64,000 nucleotides of DNA from Cupriavidus consociatus. Lineage in GTDB: Bacteria; Pseudomonadota; Gammaproteobacteria; Burkholderiales; Burkholderiaceae. Each line of letters starts with the position of its first letter. The stretch's first letter is position 1. Below the pieces are notes generated by a model. It did not search any database. It saw only the letters and a list, made by a program, of their open reading frames with translations, and was not told the DNA's origin. Positions 1 to 16,796 of this stretch are shown one piece after another. The DNA lies in the NCBI RefSeq assembly GCF_017814975.1, contig NZ_JAGIQA010000002.1:62001-126000 (forward strand). Direction: 5' to 3'. A program made the translations under genes and the position numbers.

Positions 1-6293
<6,293 letters not shown>

Positions 6294-6374
6294 GGCGAAA
6301 ACGTTGGAGATGACGGGTCCCCGCCGCGCAGGCGCAATCTGCACGGCCGGGAGTGATCGGAAGGGAAACGCGCC

Positions 6375-7448
6375 TCAGCCCAGTCCGGGCGGCGCGGGTT
6401 CGGCCATGGCGACGATCACGCGGCGCGCGCCGGTGAAGGTGCCGCGCCCGTGGGCGGCAAGCATGTTATCGAGCATCAGCACGTCGCCCTGCTGCCAGGG
6501 GAAGCGCACCGTGCATTGGTCCAGCGTGGCGCGGATCGACGCCAGGGCATCGTCTTCCAGCGGCGCGCCGTCGCCGTAGACGACATTGCGCGGCAGTTCG
6601 TCGACGCTGCCGACCACGGCCATCAAGGCCTCGCGCACATGCGGCGCCAGGTTCGACACATGGAACAGGTGGGCCTGGTTGAACCACACCATCTCGCCAG
6701 TCACCGGATGGCGCGCGACCGCCTGGCACAGCTGGCGCGTGCGCAGCTCGCCGTCGGGCTTCCATTCGAACTCGATCTGCTGCGCGCGGCAGAAGCGCGC
6801 CACCTGCGCGCGGTCTTCGGTGTTGAAGGCACGCTGCCAGCTCAGGTCGAGGCCGTTGCCGTAGTTGCGCACGTACATCAGCCGGCGTTGCGCAAAGCGC
6901 TCGCGGATAGCGGGGTCGAGGCGCTGGTAGACCAGGCGGCTGTCGGCGATCGGCGTCTCGCCGCCGGTTTCGCTCGGCTGCACGCAGTGGAACCAGATTT
7001 TCATCGGCCACTGCAGCGTGTACGACTGCTCGTTATGCAGCGGGATCACCTGGTGCGCCGGGTATTCGGTCGAGGTGTAGACGCCCTCCCTGAGCTGCGA
7101 GCGCGGCGTGGAGCCGAACTCGTAGCTCAGCAGCGGATGGCCGAACGCGCTGGCGAAGGCGCGGAACGCGGCATCGTCATCGAACCGGAAGCCGCGGAAC
7201 AGCACGCCGCCGACGCGAGGCAGATGCTCGGCGGCAATCGCCGCCATGGCATGGAACTGGCCGCGCCAGTCGGTGCCGCCGTCAGGCGTGACCACCAGGG
7301 GCAGTGCGCCTTGCGCCGACAGCGGGGCGGTACGCAGTCCGCCTGCGCTGGCGGCGCTCATCGAGGCGGCTGAGGTTGCGGCGGTAGCCACGCCGGCAGC
7401 GGCGCGATGGTCCGCCCGGAGGTCGGCGATGGTACTGGTCGTGTCCAT
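6375..7448 (-). CDS. TauD/SyrP-type Fe(II)/2-oxoglutarate dioxygenase, probable aspartate beta-hydroxylase
   Basis: A 357-residue protein of the TauD/TfdA fold, nearest in character to SyrP-like enzymes that hydroxylate carrier-bound Asp on siderophore and syringomycin synthetases. The iron-binding HxE motif is HNE at 138-140, the distal His is H333 in AAHGRG, and R342/R343 are placed to bind 2-oxoglutarate. Residues 1-50 are Ala/Ser-rich and look like a disordered extension. It lies 81 nt upstream of the NRPS on the same strand, so the two are probably cotranscribed from the promoter at about 7450-7610. The NRPS A1 domain reads as Asp-activating, so the substrate is probably Asp on that synthetase. 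Substrate and stereochemistry are inferred. Confidence 0.85.
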   Translation of the reverse strand: MDTTSTIADLRADHRAAAGVATAATSAASMSAASAGGLRTAPLSAQGALPLVVTPDGGTDWRGQFHAMAAIAAEHLPRVGGVLFRGFRFDDDAAFRAFASAFGHPLLSYEFGSTPRSQLREGVYTSTEYPAHQVIPLHNEQSYTLQWPMKIWFHCVQPSETGGETPIADSRLVYQRLDPAIRERFAQRRLMYVRNYGNGLDLSWQRAFNTEDRAQVARFCRAQQIEFEWKPDGELRTRQLCQAVARHPVTGEMVWFNQAHLFHVSNLAPHVREALMAVVGSVDELPRNVVYGDGAPLEDDALASIRATLDQCTVRFPWQQGDVLMLDNMLAAHGRGTFTGARRVIVAMAEPAPPGLG

Positions 7449-7588
7449 ATCCCTGTTGCCTCTACGGGTGCGTTCGCGAGGCCAGTGGCGGCCTGAGAGT
7501 CAATGAGGCCAACGGGGGCAGCCACGCGAACAATGTCTGCACATTGAAAGTGTGAAGCGAGTGTAGCGTAATTATTTACGAATGGAAA

Positions 7589-7607
7589 TACAAATCATTA
7601 TCATTTA
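7589..7607. promoter_or_regulatory. Fur-like box in divergent siderophore promoter
   Basis: The AT-rich stretch contains ATTATCA (7597-7603), matching one complete half of the 7-1-7 Fur site TGATAATnATTATCA; the other half matches about four of seven positions. It lies between the divergent dioxygenase/NRPS arm and the MbtH-TE-PPTase-aminotransferase arm, where iron control is expected. Binding is inferred. Confidence 0.6.
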
Positions 7608-7711
7608 CGATGTCGTTGCACGAGTTGTCTCGAATGTTCGCCGCGCCGTCGCGGCGTACTGGCTTGCCTGCACCGCGATTGCGTTTCCACACCACCAGAA
7701 GGAGCATTGCC

Positions 7712-7918
7712 ATGAGCTGGGACCATCCCGACACGCGTTTCCATGTCGTCCGCAATGAAGAAGGCCAGTACTCGATCTGGCCCGACTACAAGCCCGTCCC
7801 CGCAGGATGGGAAAGCACCGGCTTCCAGGGCAGCCGCGATGCGTGCCTGGCCCATATCGACACGGTCTGGACCGACATGCGCCCGCTCAGCCTGCAGCGC
7901 GCGCTGTCCGGCGCATGA
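7712..7918 (+). CDS. MbtH-like NRPS accessory protein
   Basis: A 68-residue MbtH-family protein, which binds and activates adenylation domains. Signature motifs are visible: NEEGQYSIWP (about 15-24), a central PVPAGW, and the C-terminal TDMRPLS. The start was chosen at 7712 because an AAGGAG ribosome site lies 8 nt upstream and the length then matches the family; the frame is open further upstream without such support. Its stop overlaps the start of the thioesterase gene (ATGA), so translation is probably coupled. Confidence 0.95.
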   Translation: MSWDHPDTRFHVVRNEEGQYSIWPDYKPVPAGWESTGFQGSRDACLAHIDTVWTDMRPLSLQRALSGA

Positions 7919-8739
7919 GCGCGCCGCTGCCGCTGCGCGAGCGCTGGTTTGCCGTGATGCCCGGGCGGGCAAGCGATGCCGCGCATGCCGAGGCTGCGCG
8001 CGTGCGCCTGTACTGCCTGCCCTATGCGGGCGCCGGCCATACCGCCTACCACGGCTGGCGCGACACGCTGCCGGCGCCGGTCGAGCTCGCGCCGGTATGC
8101 CTGCCCGGACGCGGCATGCGCACGGCGGAGGCGCATGCCGCATCGATCGAAGAACTGGCCACGGCCCTGGCCGCGGCGATCGCGCGCGCGGCGCGCACCG
8201 AAGCGCCGCGCTTTGCGCTGTTCGGGCACAGCATGGGCGCCCTGCTCGGCTTCGAAACCGCACGCGTGCTCGAAGCCGTGCACGGCCTTTCTCCCGCGGC
8301 GCTGGTGGTGTCCGGGCGCGGCGCGCCGGCGCTGCCGTCGGCGCGGCCTCCGTTCAGCACGCTGCCTGACGGCGCCTTCGCCGACGTCATCGCCGCGATG
8401 GGCGGCATGCCGGCGGAGATCCGCGAAACCCCGGAAGCGCTGGCGTTTTTCCTGCCGGTGCTGCGTGCCGACATCGCGCTGTGCGAGCGCTGGCGCTACG
8501 CCCGCGGCCCGCGCCTGGGCTGCCCGATTACCGTGCTGGGCGGCCAGGACGACGTTCACGCGCCGCCGGCGATGCTGGCGGCCTGGCGCGACGAAACCCT
8601 GCACGACTGCCGCCAGCAGGTCTTCGCGGGCGGGCACTTCTTCCTGCACGACGCCGCGCCCGCGGTGCTGGACGCCATTGCGCAGGCGGTGCTTGGCACC
8701 GCGGCGCTCAGCGGAGAAACCGGCCATGCGCTTGCCTGA
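7915..8739 (+). CDS. Type II thioesterase of the NRPS cluster
   Basis: A 274-residue alpha/beta-hydrolase of the external (type II) thioesterase family, which clears mischarged carrier domains. The nucleophile motif GHSMG gives S106, the acid is D212 or D213 in GGQDD, and the His is H241 in AGGHFFL; PYAGAG near 37-41 is the expected oxyanion strand. The ATG overlaps the mbtH stop by 4 nt, and the PPTase gene starts 14 nt before this gene ends, so the three form a tightly coupled unit. Confidence 0.92.
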   Translation: MSAPLPLRERWFAVMPGRASDAAHAEAARVRLYCLPYAGAGHTAYHGWRDTLPAPVELAPVCLPGRGMRTAEAHAASIEELATALAAAIARAARTEAPRFALFGHSMGALLGFETARVLEAVHGLSPAALVVSGRGAPALPSARPPFSTLPDGAFADVIAAMGGMPAEIRETPEALAFFLPVLRADIALCERWRYARGPRLGCPITVLGGQDDVHAPPAMLAAWRDETLHDCRQQVFAGGHFFLHDAAPAVLDAIAQAVLGTAALSGETGHALA

Positions 8740-9475
8740 CCTCGCCGCGCCGTCGCACGACGACATCCACGTGTGGCACGTAGCGGCCGATGCGCCGGCG
8801 GATTCCGCCACGCTTTCGGCCGTGCTTTCGGCCGACGAGCACGCCCGCGCCACCGCGTTTCGCCAGGCCGCAGACCGCAACCGCTTTACCGCGGCGCGCA
8901 CGGCATTGCGTACGCTGCTGGGCGGCTGCCTGGGGCTGCCGCCCGCCGCCGTCCCGCTGGCCGCCAACGCCTTCGGCAAGCCCGTGCTTGCCACGGGCCC
9001 GCAGGACCCGTCCCTGCACTTCAATGTCAGCCACAGCGGCGCGCGCGCGGTGATCGCACTGTCGCGCGCGCCGGTCGGCATTGACATCGAAGCCTTGCGT
9101 GCCGGCATGGCCTGGGCGGACTGGCGCGACAGCGCCGCCGTGGCCTGCGCGCCCGATGAAATGCACTGGCTCGCCGGGCTGGCGCAGCGGCAGCCGGAGC
9201 ACGCCATGCTTGGCTTCCTGCGGCTATGGACCGCCAAGGAAGCATGCAGCAAGGCGCTCGGCACCGGCCTGTCGGCGTCGCCGCAAGCGGTGCGCGTGGC
9301 GCTGCCCGGCAGCGCCGAATGCGTGCCGCCGCTGGCGCGCGCCGGCGCCGGTGTCTGGTATCTGCACGATGCCGGCGGCGGTCCGCGCTATGTGGCATGC
9401 GTGGCCACGCCGCTGGCGGCCGTGCGCGTCGTGCAACGGCAATACCCTCCGCGCTGCGCCAGTGCCAACCCTTGA
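8726..9475 (+). CDS. Sfp-type 4'-phosphopantetheinyl transferase
   Basis: A 249-residue Sfp/Gsp-type transferase that installs the phosphopantetheine arm on NRPS carrier domains, using coenzyme A. The magnesium-binding signatures GIDIE (118-122) and WTAKEA (168-173) are both present, with the upstream FNVSHSG strand. The start at 8726 lies inside the thioesterase gene and is favoured by family length; the frame continues upstream only as antisense-like sequence. It should activate the two adjacent carrier domains of the NRPS. Confidence 0.92.
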   Translation: MRLPDLAAPSHDDIHVWHVAADAPADSATLSAVLSADEHARATAFRQAADRNRFTAARTALRTLLGGCLGLPPAAVPLAANAFGKPVLATGPQDPSLHFNVSHSGARAVIALSRAPVGIDIEALRAGMAWADWRDSAAVACAPDEMHWLAGLAQRQPEHAMLGFLRLWTAKEACSKALGTGLSASPQAVRVALPGSAECVPPLARAGAGVWYLHDAGGGPRYVACVATPLAAVRVVQRQYPPRCASANP

Positions 9476-9529
9476 TCCAGTCCTTGCAGTCAACGCCCCC
9501 GTACAACGCCCTCCGCTAGGAACGACACC

Positions 9530-10954
9530 ATGACGCCTCCCTCGCTCGCCACGCTCGCCCACGGCCAACCCGCGCCGTTCTCCGCCGGCGCCTTTGCCCG
9601 GCAAGCACCGATCCGGCTCGACGACAACGCCTACCTGCAGCGCCAGTGCGCCCGCGAGTCGAACGCCCGCTCTTACCCGCGCCGCATCCCGCTGGCGCTG
9701 GAACAGGGCTACGGCGTGTACCTGCGCGATACCAGCGGCCAGCTCTTCATCGACTGCCTGGCCGGCGCCGGCACGCTCGCGCTCGGCCACAACCACCCGG
9801 CGGTGGTGCGCGCGCTGCGCGATACGCTCGACAGCGGCCTGCCGCTGCATACGCTTGACCTGGCCACGCCGGTCAAGGACCGGTTCATCGACGACCTGTT
9901 CGGCCTGCTGCCGGCCGAGTTCGCCGCGCGCGCCCGCATCCAGTTCTGCGGCCCGACCGGCGCCGACGGCATCGAAGCCGCGCTCAAGCTGGCCAAGACC
10001 GCGACCGGCCGGCACACCGTGCTGAGCTTCGCCGGCGGCTACCATGGCATGACCCACGGCACGCTGGCCCTGATGGGCAACCTTGGGCCCAAGGCGCCGC
10101 TGGGCGCGCTCGGCGCGAGCGTGCAGTTCCTGCCGTACCCGTATGACTATCGATGCCCGTTCGGCCTGCGCGGCGAAGCCGGCATCGATGCCGGGCTGCG
10201 CTATATCGAGCAGATGCTGTCCGATCCCGAGTCCGGCGTATTGCCGCCGGCGGCGGTTGTGGTGGAAGCGGTGCAAGGCGAAGGCGGCGTCATCCCCGCG
10301 CCGGCACGATGGCTGCGCGAACTGCGCCGCATCACGCGCGAGCGTGGCATCGCGCTGGTGCTGGACGAAGTGCAGACCGGGCTGGGCCGCACCGGGCGCA
10401 TTTTCGCGTTCGAGCATGCCGGCATCGTGCCCGACGTGCTGGTGCTGTCCAAGGCGATCGGCGGCGGGCTGCCGATGTCGGTGGTGATCTACGATGGCGC
10501 GCTCGACGCGTGGCAGCCGGGCGCGCATGCCGGGACTTTCCGCGGCAACCAGCTGGCGATGGCGGCGGGCTCGGCCACGATCCGCGCCATCGCCGCGCAG
10601 GGGCTGGTGGCACATGCCGACGGCATGGGCCAGCGGCTGGCAGCGAGGTTGCGCCAGTTGCAGCCGGACTTCGCCGCAATTGGCGAGGTGCGTGGGCGCG
10701 GGCTGATGCTTGGGGTGGAACTGGTGGATGAGCGTGCCGAACCTGACGTGGTCGGCGCGTACCCCGCCGATGGCGACTTTGCGCGTACCGTGCAGCGCGA
10801 ATGCCTGCAGCGCGGGCTGATCGTCGAGCTTGGCGGGCGCCATGGGGCGACGGTGCGGTTCCTGCCGCCGCTGGTCATCGACGAGGCTGAGGTGGATCTG
10901 GTGGGTGAGTTGTTTGGCGAGGCGCTTGGGGCCGCTACGCGGGTGTTACGGTAG
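9530..10954 (+). CDS. dat: Diaminobutyrate--2-oxoglutarate aminotransferase
   Basis: A 474-residue class III PLP aminotransferase that makes L-2,4-diaminobutyrate from aspartate semialdehyde. The PLP lysine is K308 in LSKAIGGGLPMS; FIDCLAGAGTLALGHNHP and FCGPTGADGIEAALKLAK are typical of the DABA/ectoine group. An AGGAA site precedes the ATG. In an NRPS siderophore locus it most likely supplies a diaminobutyrate building block or polyamine precursor. No ectA or ectC is present, which argues against ectoine synthesis. Confidence 0.88.
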   Translation: MTPPSLATLAHGQPAPFSAGAFARQAPIRLDDNAYLQRQCARESNARSYPRRIPLALEQGYGVYLRDTSGQLFIDCLAGAGTLALGHNHPAVVRALRDTLDSGLPLHTLDLATPVKDRFIDDLFGLLPAEFAARARIQFCGPTGADGIEAALKLAKTATGRHTVLSFAGGYHGMTHGTLALMGNLGPKAPLGALGASVQFLPYPYDYRCPFGLRGEAGIDAGLRYIEQMLSDPESGVLPPAAVVVEAVQGEGGVIPAPARWLRELRRITRERGIALVLDEVQTGLGRTGRIFAFEHAGIVPDVLVLSKAIGGGLPMSVVIYDGALDAWQPGAHAGTFRGNQLAMAAGSATIRAIAAQGLVAHADGMGQRLAARLRQLQPDFAAIGEVRGRGLMLGVELVDERAEPDVVGAYPADGDFARTVQRECLQRGLIVELGGRHGATVRFLPPLVIDEAEVDLVGELFGEALGAATRVLR

Positions 10955-10990
10955 GCGTGCTTGACACGCGCCGGCCCTCTCCCCCTGCCG

Positions 10991-11010
10991 CTCTCCCGCA
11001 AGCGGGAGAG
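10991..11010. terminator. Convergent hairpin terminator
   Basis: Perfect inverted repeat CTCTCCCGC/GCGGGAGAG with a 2-nt AA loop, between the converging dat (+) and aliA (-) genes. It has no strong T-tract and belongs to a palindrome type common in intergenic regions of Burkholderiales, so it may be a dispersed repeat doing double duty. Confidence 0.6.
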
Positions 11011-11039
11011 GGGAGCAAACCGGCGGCTACAGCACAGTT

Positions 11040-12680
<1,641 letters not shown>

Positions 12681-12731
12681 GGCGGTCTCCTCATTGTTGT
12701 GTGCTGCCAGTCGTTGCGACGGGCGCGCGCG

Positions 12732-13883
12732 TCAGGCCGGTACCGCTTCGCGGCCCGCGCGCGTGCGCGCGATGATGGTCTTCATGATCTGCGCGGTGCC
12801 GTCGCCGATCTGGAAGCCGAGCACGTCGCGCAGGCGCTGCTCCATCACGCCGCGGTCATAGCCGCCGTGGCCGAAAGACAGCAGGCACTGGTGCACCACG
12901 TCGTAGGCCAGCTTGGGCGCCCACCACTTGCACATCGCCGCCTCGGCGGTATGCGGCAGCCCCCGGTCCTTCAGCCACAGCGTCTGCAGGCACAGCAGGC
13001 GCGCACCCTGCACCTGGGTTTCGAAGTCGGCCAGCGGATGCGACACGCCCTGGAACGCCGACAGCGGCTTGCCGAAGGCCTGGCGCTCGGCCACATAGGC
13101 CCAGGTCTCGTCCAGCGCCACCTGCGCCACGGCCAGCACCTGCAGGCCAATCAGCGCGCGCGAGAAATCGAAGCCCTGCATCACCTGCACGAAGCCCTCG
13201 CCTTCCTTGCCGAGCAGATGGCTCGCCGGCACGCGCACGTTCTCGAAGAAGATCGAACCGCGCCCGATGGCGCGCTGGCCATGGCAGTCGAAGCGGTTGC
13301 GCGTGACGCCCGGCAGGTCCATCGGCACCAGCAGTGCCGACACGCCGCGCGCGCCCGCCTCGACTGAACCACTGCGCGCGAACACCACCGCGGCATCGGC
13401 CTGGTCGGCGGCGGAGATCGAAGTCTTCTCGCCGTTGAGCACGTAATAGTCGCCATCGCGCTCCATGCGCAGGCGCAGGCTGGCCGCGTCAGAGCCGCCG
13501 CGCGGCTCGGTCAGCGCGATCGCCAGCAGCGCTTCGCCGCGCGTCAGGCGCTGCAGCCACGGGCCGCCGATCTCCGGCCGCGCATGGTGCGCCAGGATCT
13601 GCCCGTTCAGCGAAGCCAGCAGGTTGATATACGACAAGCTCAGGTCGGCGCGCGCCACCGCTTCGTGGATCACGCCGGCCGCGAGCGAGCCCATGCCCTG
13701 CCCGCCATACTGTTCCGGCAACTCGGGCGCGATAAAGCCCATCTCGCCCATTTCGCGCATCAGCGCGCGGTCGAGCACGCGGGAACGGTCTCGCTCCAGG
13801 TAGCCGGGCGCGACGCGCGCGTCGGCAAAGCGGCGGGCATGTTCGGCCAGCGCCGACAGGTCTTCGTCAAGGTAGGGATTCAT
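12732..13883 (-). CDS. aliB: Acyl-CoA dehydrogenase, probable cyclohexanecarboxyl-CoA dehydrogenase
   Basis: A 383-residue FAD acyl-CoA dehydrogenase. Family signatures are ALTEPRGGSDAASLRL in the middle domain, YVLNGEKTSISAADQADA, and the C-terminal AFQGVSHPLADFE and GGYDRGVMEQRLRDV. Two ATGs are possible (13889 and 13883); the second is chosen because GGAG touches the first but sits 6 nt before the second. In the pathway it would oxidise cyclohexanecarboxyl-CoA to the 1-ene-CoA. A glutaryl- or medium-chain-CoA substrate cannot be excluded from sequence alone; context supports AliB. Confidence 0.8.
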   Translation of the reverse strand: MNPYLDEDLSALAEHARRFADARVAPGYLERDRSRVLDRALMREMGEMGFIAPELPEQYGGQGMGSLAAGVIHEAVARADLSLSYINLLASLNGQILAHHARPEIGGPWLQRLTRGEALLAIALTEPRGGSDAASLRLRMERDGDYYVLNGEKTSISAADQADAAVVFARSGSVEAGARGVSALLVPMDLPGVTRNRFDCHGQRAIGRGSIFFENVRVPASHLLGKEGEGFVQVMQGFDFSRALIGLQVLAVAQVALDETWAYVAERQAFGKPLSAFQGVSHPLADFETQVQGARLLCLQTLWLKDRGLPHTAEAAMCKWWAPKLAYDVVHQCLLSFGHGGYDRGVMEQRLRDVLGFQIGDGTAQIMKTIIARTRAGREAVPA

Positions 13884-13909
13884 GGTCATCTCCGCGCGGT
13901 CCGGTCGGC

Positions 13910-14692
13910 TTACTTCGCGTACTTGCGGAAGTCCGGCTTGCGCCTTTCCTGGAAGGCGCGCACGCCTTCGCGCGATTCCTCGGTGTCGTAGTAGAGCTTG
14001 AGCGCATACATGCCCATGCCGGCAATGCCGCTCTGGTGCGCCGTGTCCATATTGAACGAGCGCTTGGCGATGGCGAGCGCGGTCGGGCTCTTTTCCATGA
14101 TTTCGTCGCACCACTTCTGCACTTCGGCGTCGAGCTGCTCGTGCGGCACCACGGCGTTCACCAGCCCCATCGCCAGCGCCTCGGCGGCGGGATAGCGGCG
14201 GCACAGGTACCAGATCTCGCGCGCCTTCTTCTCGCCGACCACGCGTGCGAGGAAGGCCGTGCCATAGCCCGGGTCGACCGAGCCGACGCGCGGGCCGACC
14301 TGGCCGAACACGGCCTTGTCCGAAGCAATGGTGAAATCGCAGATCGTGCACAGCACGTTGCCGCCGCCAATGGCATAGCCCTGCACGCGCGCGATCACCG
14401 GCTTGGGCACGTCGCGGATGGCGTTGTGCAGTTCTTCCATCGGCAGGCCGATGGTGCCGCGGCCGTCGTACTGGCCTTCGTGCGCGGACTGGTCGCCACC
14501 GGTGCAGAAGGCCTTCTCGCCGGCGCCGGCCAGCACGATGGCGCCGATCTCGCGGTCATAGCCGGCGCGGTTGATGGCGTGGATCAGTTCGTCGCAGGTG
14601 CGGCCGCGGAAGGCGTTCATCTTTTCCGGGCGGTTGATGATGATCCAGGCCGCGCCGTTGCGCACTTCATAGAGGATGTCGTCGTATTGCAT
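13910..14692 (-). CDS. badI: 2-ketocyclohexanecarboxyl-CoA hydrolase
   Basis: A 260-residue crotonase-fold protein that closely follows my memory of R. palustris BadI, the enzyme that opens the 2-ketocyclohexanecarboxyl-CoA ring to pimeloyl-CoA. Matching blocks include AWIIINRPEKMNAFRG, FCTGGDQSAHEGQYDGRG, PVIARVQGYAIGGGNVL, GSVDPGYGTAFLARVVG and IAKRSFNMDTAHQSGIAG. Start ATG has GGAG 7 nt upstream. It sits 26 nt upstream of aliB and 51 nt after badH. Confidence in the specific function is high. Confidence 0.92.
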   Translation of the reverse strand: MQYDDILYEVRNGAAWIIINRPEKMNAFRGRTCDELIHAINRAGYDREIGAIVLAGAGEKAFCTGGDQSAHEGQYDGRGTIGLPMEELHNAIRDVPKPVIARVQGYAIGGGNVLCTICDFTIASDKAVFGQVGPRVGSVDPGYGTAFLARVVGEKKAREIWYLCRRYPAAEALAMGLVNAVVPHEQLDAEVQKWCDEIMEKSPTALAIAKRSFNMDTAHQSGIAGMGMYALKLYYDTEESREGVRAFQERRKPDFRKYAK

Positions 14693-14743
14693 GGTGGTCT
14701 CCGTGCTTCGCTTGGTTGTTCGCTTGCGTTGGTATGGCCGCGC

Positions 14744-15511
14744 TCAGCCGTTCATGGTCAGGCCGCCCGACACGCTCAGCACCTGGCCGGTGATGAACGC
14801 CGCATCGTCGCCGGCGAAGAACAGCACCGCGCCGGGCAGGTCATCGGGCTGGCCGATACGGCCCAGCGGGATCGAGCGGGTAAAGGCTTCCACCAGCTTC
14901 TCGGGGTTGCCCGCGCCGTGCTTGTAGTCTTCGAACAGCGCGGTCTCGGTCGGCCCCGGGCACACCACGTTCACGGTGATGCCGTGGCGCGCATGCTCGC
15001 GCGCAATGGTCTTGGAGAACGACACCAGCCCGCCCTTGCACGCGGCATACACCGCTTCGCCGGAAGAGCCCACGCGCGCGGCATCGGAGGCGATATTGAC
15101 GATGCGCCCGCGCTTGCGCGCCACCATGCCGGGCAGCACCGCGTGGTGCATATGCAGGGCGCCGGTCAGGTTGATGGCGATCAGCCGCTCCCACTGCGCC
15201 GGCTCGGTCTTGACGAAGGGACGGAACACGTCCCAGCCGGCGTTGTTGACCAGCACGTCGATGGGGCCCAGCTGCTGCTCCACCGCTGCTACCGCCGCGT
15301 CGACGCTGGCGCGATCGGTAATGTCGCAGCGCACTGACAATGCGCGGCCGCCACCATCGCGGATCTGCGCCGCCACGCGTTCGCCTGCCTCCGGGTTCAG
15401 GTCAAGCACGCCGACCGCCGCACCCGCACGCGCAAAACGCAAACAGGTTGCGCCGCCGATACCGCCACCACCGCCGGTCACGATGACCGTCTTGCCTTCG
15501 AGTCCTTGCAC
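14744..15511 (-). CDS. badH: 2-hydroxycyclohexanecarboxyl-CoA dehydrogenase (SDR)
   Basis: A 255-residue short-chain dehydrogenase. The NAD site is TGGGGGIGGA (12-21), NNAG is present, and the catalytic Ser/Tyr/Lys appear in NIASD and VYAACKGG. Long blocks agree with the BadH I remember, such as AINLTGALHMHHAVLPGMV and HGITVNVVCPGPTETAL. Translation starts at a GTG (15511) with AGGAG 8 nt upstream. It is the first gene of the operon badH-badI-aliB-aliA and is divergent from the MarR gene badR. Confidence 0.9.
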   Translation of the reverse strand: MQGLEGKTVIVTGGGGGIGGATCLRFARAGAAVGVLDLNPEAGERVAAQIRDGGGRALSVRCDITDRASVDAAVAAVEQQLGPIDVLVNNAGWDVFRPFVKTEPAQWERLIAINLTGALHMHHAVLPGMVARKRGRIVNIASDAARVGSSGEAVYAACKGGLVSFSKTIAREHARHGITVNVVCPGPTETALFEDYKHGAGNPEKLVEAFTRSIPLGRIGQPDDLPGAVLFFAGDDAAFITGQVLSVSGGLTMNG

Positions 15512-15573
15512 AGCCGTTCTCCTTTCAGGGTTCCGGTGCTATCGTGCCGGCGGTGCCGCCGCCACACGCCCCG

Positions 15574-15600
15574 TTAATTACGTAAATATATTGGCGTATA
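15574..15600. promoter_or_regulatory. Divergent badH/badR promoter region with palindrome
   Basis: The AT-rich core of the 139-nt gap contains TTACGTAA (15578-15585), and TACG at 15579 is mirrored by CGTA at 15595-15598. It is the natural place for a MarR-family (BadR) operator controlling both directions. The exact bases bound are a guess. Confidence 0.4.
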
Positions 15601-15650
15601 ATAGGTGCGACCGGCACCGTGCGCAAGGCATCAATCCTTTGGAAACGACT

Positions 15651-16172
15651 ATGGTTAACCCCGACAAGGTAGGCGAACTCCCCACCAACGCCCGCATGGA
15701 ACTGGCCAACCGGCTGTTCTTCCGCCTATACCAATGCGCAAACATGTTGCATAAAACAGGGTCGCGGGCAGTCGAAGCCGAAGGCCTGACGACGCAGCAG
15801 TGGGCAGTGCTGGGCGCGCTGTCGCGTCCGGAAGCCGCCGATGGCATGAGCGTCGGCGACCTGGCGCGCTACCTGATGGTGAGCCGTCAGAACCTGTCGG
15901 GGCTGGTCAGCCGCATGGAACGCGACGGTCACGTGACGCTGGCGCCGGACGGGCGCGACCGCCGCTCGCGGCTGGTGCGGATGAGCGAGCCGGGCCGCGA
16001 AGTGTGGCTGCACCAGGCGCAGCCGAAAATCCGGCAGTACTACGAGCACGCGCTGGACGGGTTCTCGACCAACGACCTGACGCATACGCTGCATTACCTG
16101 CTGAAGCTGCTGGACAACATGCGTGCGCTGGATACGCCGGACGGCGGCGAAAGCGGACCGATGCAGGACTGA
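15651..16172 (+). CDS. badR: MarR-family regulator of the alicyclic acid cluster
   Basis: A 173-residue MarR protein with a winged helix-turn-helix at about 60-110 (SVGDLARYLMVSRQNLSGLV, then DGRDRRSRLVRMSEPG in the wing). The ATG at 15651 fits the family length, although no strong ribosome site is seen. It is divergent from badH, as in R. palustris, where BadR controls cyclohexanecarboxylate genes and responds to the ring-derived CoA ester. The name rests on position and family. Confidence 0.8.
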   Translation: MVNPDKVGELPTNARMELANRLFFRLYQCANMLHKTGSRAVEAEGLTTQQWAVLGALSRPEAADGMSVGDLARYLMVSRQNLSGLVSRMERDGHVTLAPDGRDRRSRLVRMSEPGREVWLHQAQPKIRQYYEHALDGFSTNDLTHTLHYLLKLLDNMRALDTPDGGESGPMQD

Positions 16173-16410
16173 GGCGGTCGGCTGTATCAGGGCTGATACA
16201 CACCGGGCCGCCACGCGGTGGCCGGCGCGGCGGCATCACCCCCCACGCGGCGCGCCACGGCGGCTGGCGCGCGATATGCGTCGGCATGGGGTTGCTCAGG
16301 CACCCGGGTGCTGCGCCGGGAAGTCCTGAACCACTGCCCCGGCTCGCTGCGATAAAGTGCCTGCGCGGCCGGGACGGCGTTCGATCAATCCCTTTACCGG
16401 AGATCCCGCC

Positions 16411-16704
16411 ATGACCCGCTACATCGTGCTAGCCAGCTTCACCGACCAGGGCATCCGCGCCGTCAAGGACACCACCAAGCGCGCCGCCGCGGTGCGCGAA
16501 ATGGGCGCGCGCTTCGGCGTGCAGATGAAAGACATCTTCTGGACACTGGGCAAATACGACATCGTGCTGACCGTCGAGGCGCAGGATGATGCCAGCATGA
16601 TCGCCTTCGGCATGGCGGTCGGCGCGCTGGGCAACGTGCGCACGCAGACGCTGCGGGCATTCGATGTCGACGAGATGCAGGCGATCCTCGGCAAGATGAG
16701 TTGA
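16411..16704 (+). CDS. GYD-domain protein
   Basis: A 97-residue protein beginning MTRYIVLASFTDQGIRAVKD, with the GKYDIVLTVEA strand and the MAVGALGNVRTQTLRAF strand typical of the GYD (ferredoxin-like) family. The function of this family is not known. GGAG lies 7 nt before the ATG. It stands alone between badR and a strong convergent terminator, so it probably forms its own transcription unit. Confidence 0.8.
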   Translation: MTRYIVLASFTDQGIRAVKDTTKRAAAVREMGARFGVQMKDIFWTLGKYDIVLTVEAQDDASMIAFGMAVGALGNVRTQTLRAFDVDEMQAILGKMS

Positions 16705-16733
16705 GCCGCCTGCGCACTGTCCCCGCAATGAAG

Positions 16734-16761
16734 AACGCCCGCCGAGGGCCTGGCGGGCGTT
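16734..16761. terminator. Convergent terminator hairpin
   Basis: Perfect 10-bp stem AACGCCCGCC/GGCGGGCGTT with an 8-nt loop, between the converging GYD gene (+) and aldehyde dehydrogenase gene (-). Confidence 0.8.
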
Positions 16762-16796
16762 GTCGCTTGTGGTTCCTGCGCGGCGATCCCGTGCGC

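Noticed and set aside
9530..10954. Ectoine biosynthesis (EctB)
   Set aside because: The aminotransferase family fits, but no ectA or ectC lies near and the NRPS genes explain the need for diaminobutyrate.
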